Origin: DATIGJ01 sp035644155
Lineage (GTDB): Bacteria > Patescibacteriota > Microgenomatia > Levybacterales > UBA12049
Assembly: GCA_035644155.1 (NCBI GenBank)
Contig: DASQPC010000010.1
Coordinates: 1 to 6,901, forward strand
DNA length: 6,901 bases
Direction of reading: 5' to 3'
Part shown: positions 6,829-6,901 of the stretch, piece after piece
Numbering within the stretch: position 1 is the first letter of the stretch
How the letters are laid out: every line of letters begins with the position of its first letter
Program-made: the position numbers and the translations under genes
Notes under the pieces: generated by a model
Told to the model about the DNA's origin: nothing
Seen by the model: the letters and a program-made list of their open reading frames with translations, nothing else
Databases searched by the model: none

Positions 6829-6901
6829 ATGAATACCTCAAAAAAAGAACTTAGCGTGTATTTTGATAACATGAGCCTCTTTCTCATTGGGCTACTTCTG
6901 C
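6829..6901 (+). CDS. Probable membrane protein, N-terminal fragment (3' end outside window)
   Basis: ATG 6829 opens a frame that remains open to the window edge (24 codons). It begins with a short polar stretch (MNTSKKELSVYFDNM) followed by SLFLIGLLL, the start of a hydrophobic helix. No Shine-Dalgarno sequence is evident, but a well-formed promoter lies 16-44 bases upstream, supporting a real gene start. The pattern is that of a polytopic inner-membrane protein. In related compact genomes an O-antigen ligase/polymerase-like protein would fit such a start, but 24 residues cannot establish this. No function is assigned. Confidence 0.55.
   Translation, partial: MNTSKKELSVYFDNMSLFLIGLLL

Noticed and set aside
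1..6901. CRISPR array, tRNA or rRNA, and recoded stop codons
   Set aside because: No regularly spaced direct repeats, no cloverleaf with a T-loop sequence, and both long genes read through with standard codons and end at TGA or TAG.

Overview
The window looks like a piece of a small-genome, AT-rich bacterium. The best guess is a Patescibacteria/CPR member, perhaps Microgenomates-like. This rests on three things: the style of the giant surface protein (a fibre of short repeats such as LGLGTTTPSYRLDI, and a C-terminus ending FNWWIIN), the weak or absent Shine-Dalgarno sequences, and ordinary stop codon use (TGA and TAG both end genes, so the code is standard). This assignment is inferred from protein style; no phylogenetic marker gene is present.

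Layout, left to right. (1) Positions 1-141 are the right end of an IS30-family insertion sequence: the last 38 codons of the transposase, then a terminal inverted repeat whose complement begins GTAGATTC. (2) Positions 142-1675 hold no gene I can support, which is long for a compact genome. The tract contains a terminator-like hairpin on the minus strand (822-853), another on the plus strand (999-1020), several AT-rich inverted repeats, scattered words resembling the IS end, and at its right edge two tandem sigma70-type promoters. (3) Positions 1676-6040 encode one 1454-residue protein. Two tandem copies of the tyrosine-recombinase N-terminal SAM-like (core-binding) domain, with no recombinase catalytic domain recognised, are joined through a basic linker and a membrane helix to about 1030 residues of phage-tail-fibre-like beta-rich sequence with a central Peptidase_G2-like module. 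(4) Positions 6172-6753 encode a 193-residue protein with a signal peptide or anchor and a carbohydrate-binding-module-like beta-sandwich. (5) A strong promoter at 6785-6813 precedes the first 24 codons of a probable membrane protein that runs off the right edge.

How they may work together (inference): the giant protein and the small secreted protein look like cell-surface components, and the truncated gene may be an envelope or polysaccharide membrane protein. The most unusual point is the giant protein. It appears to place DNA-binding-type domains in the cytoplasm and a long fibre outside the cell on one polypeptide.
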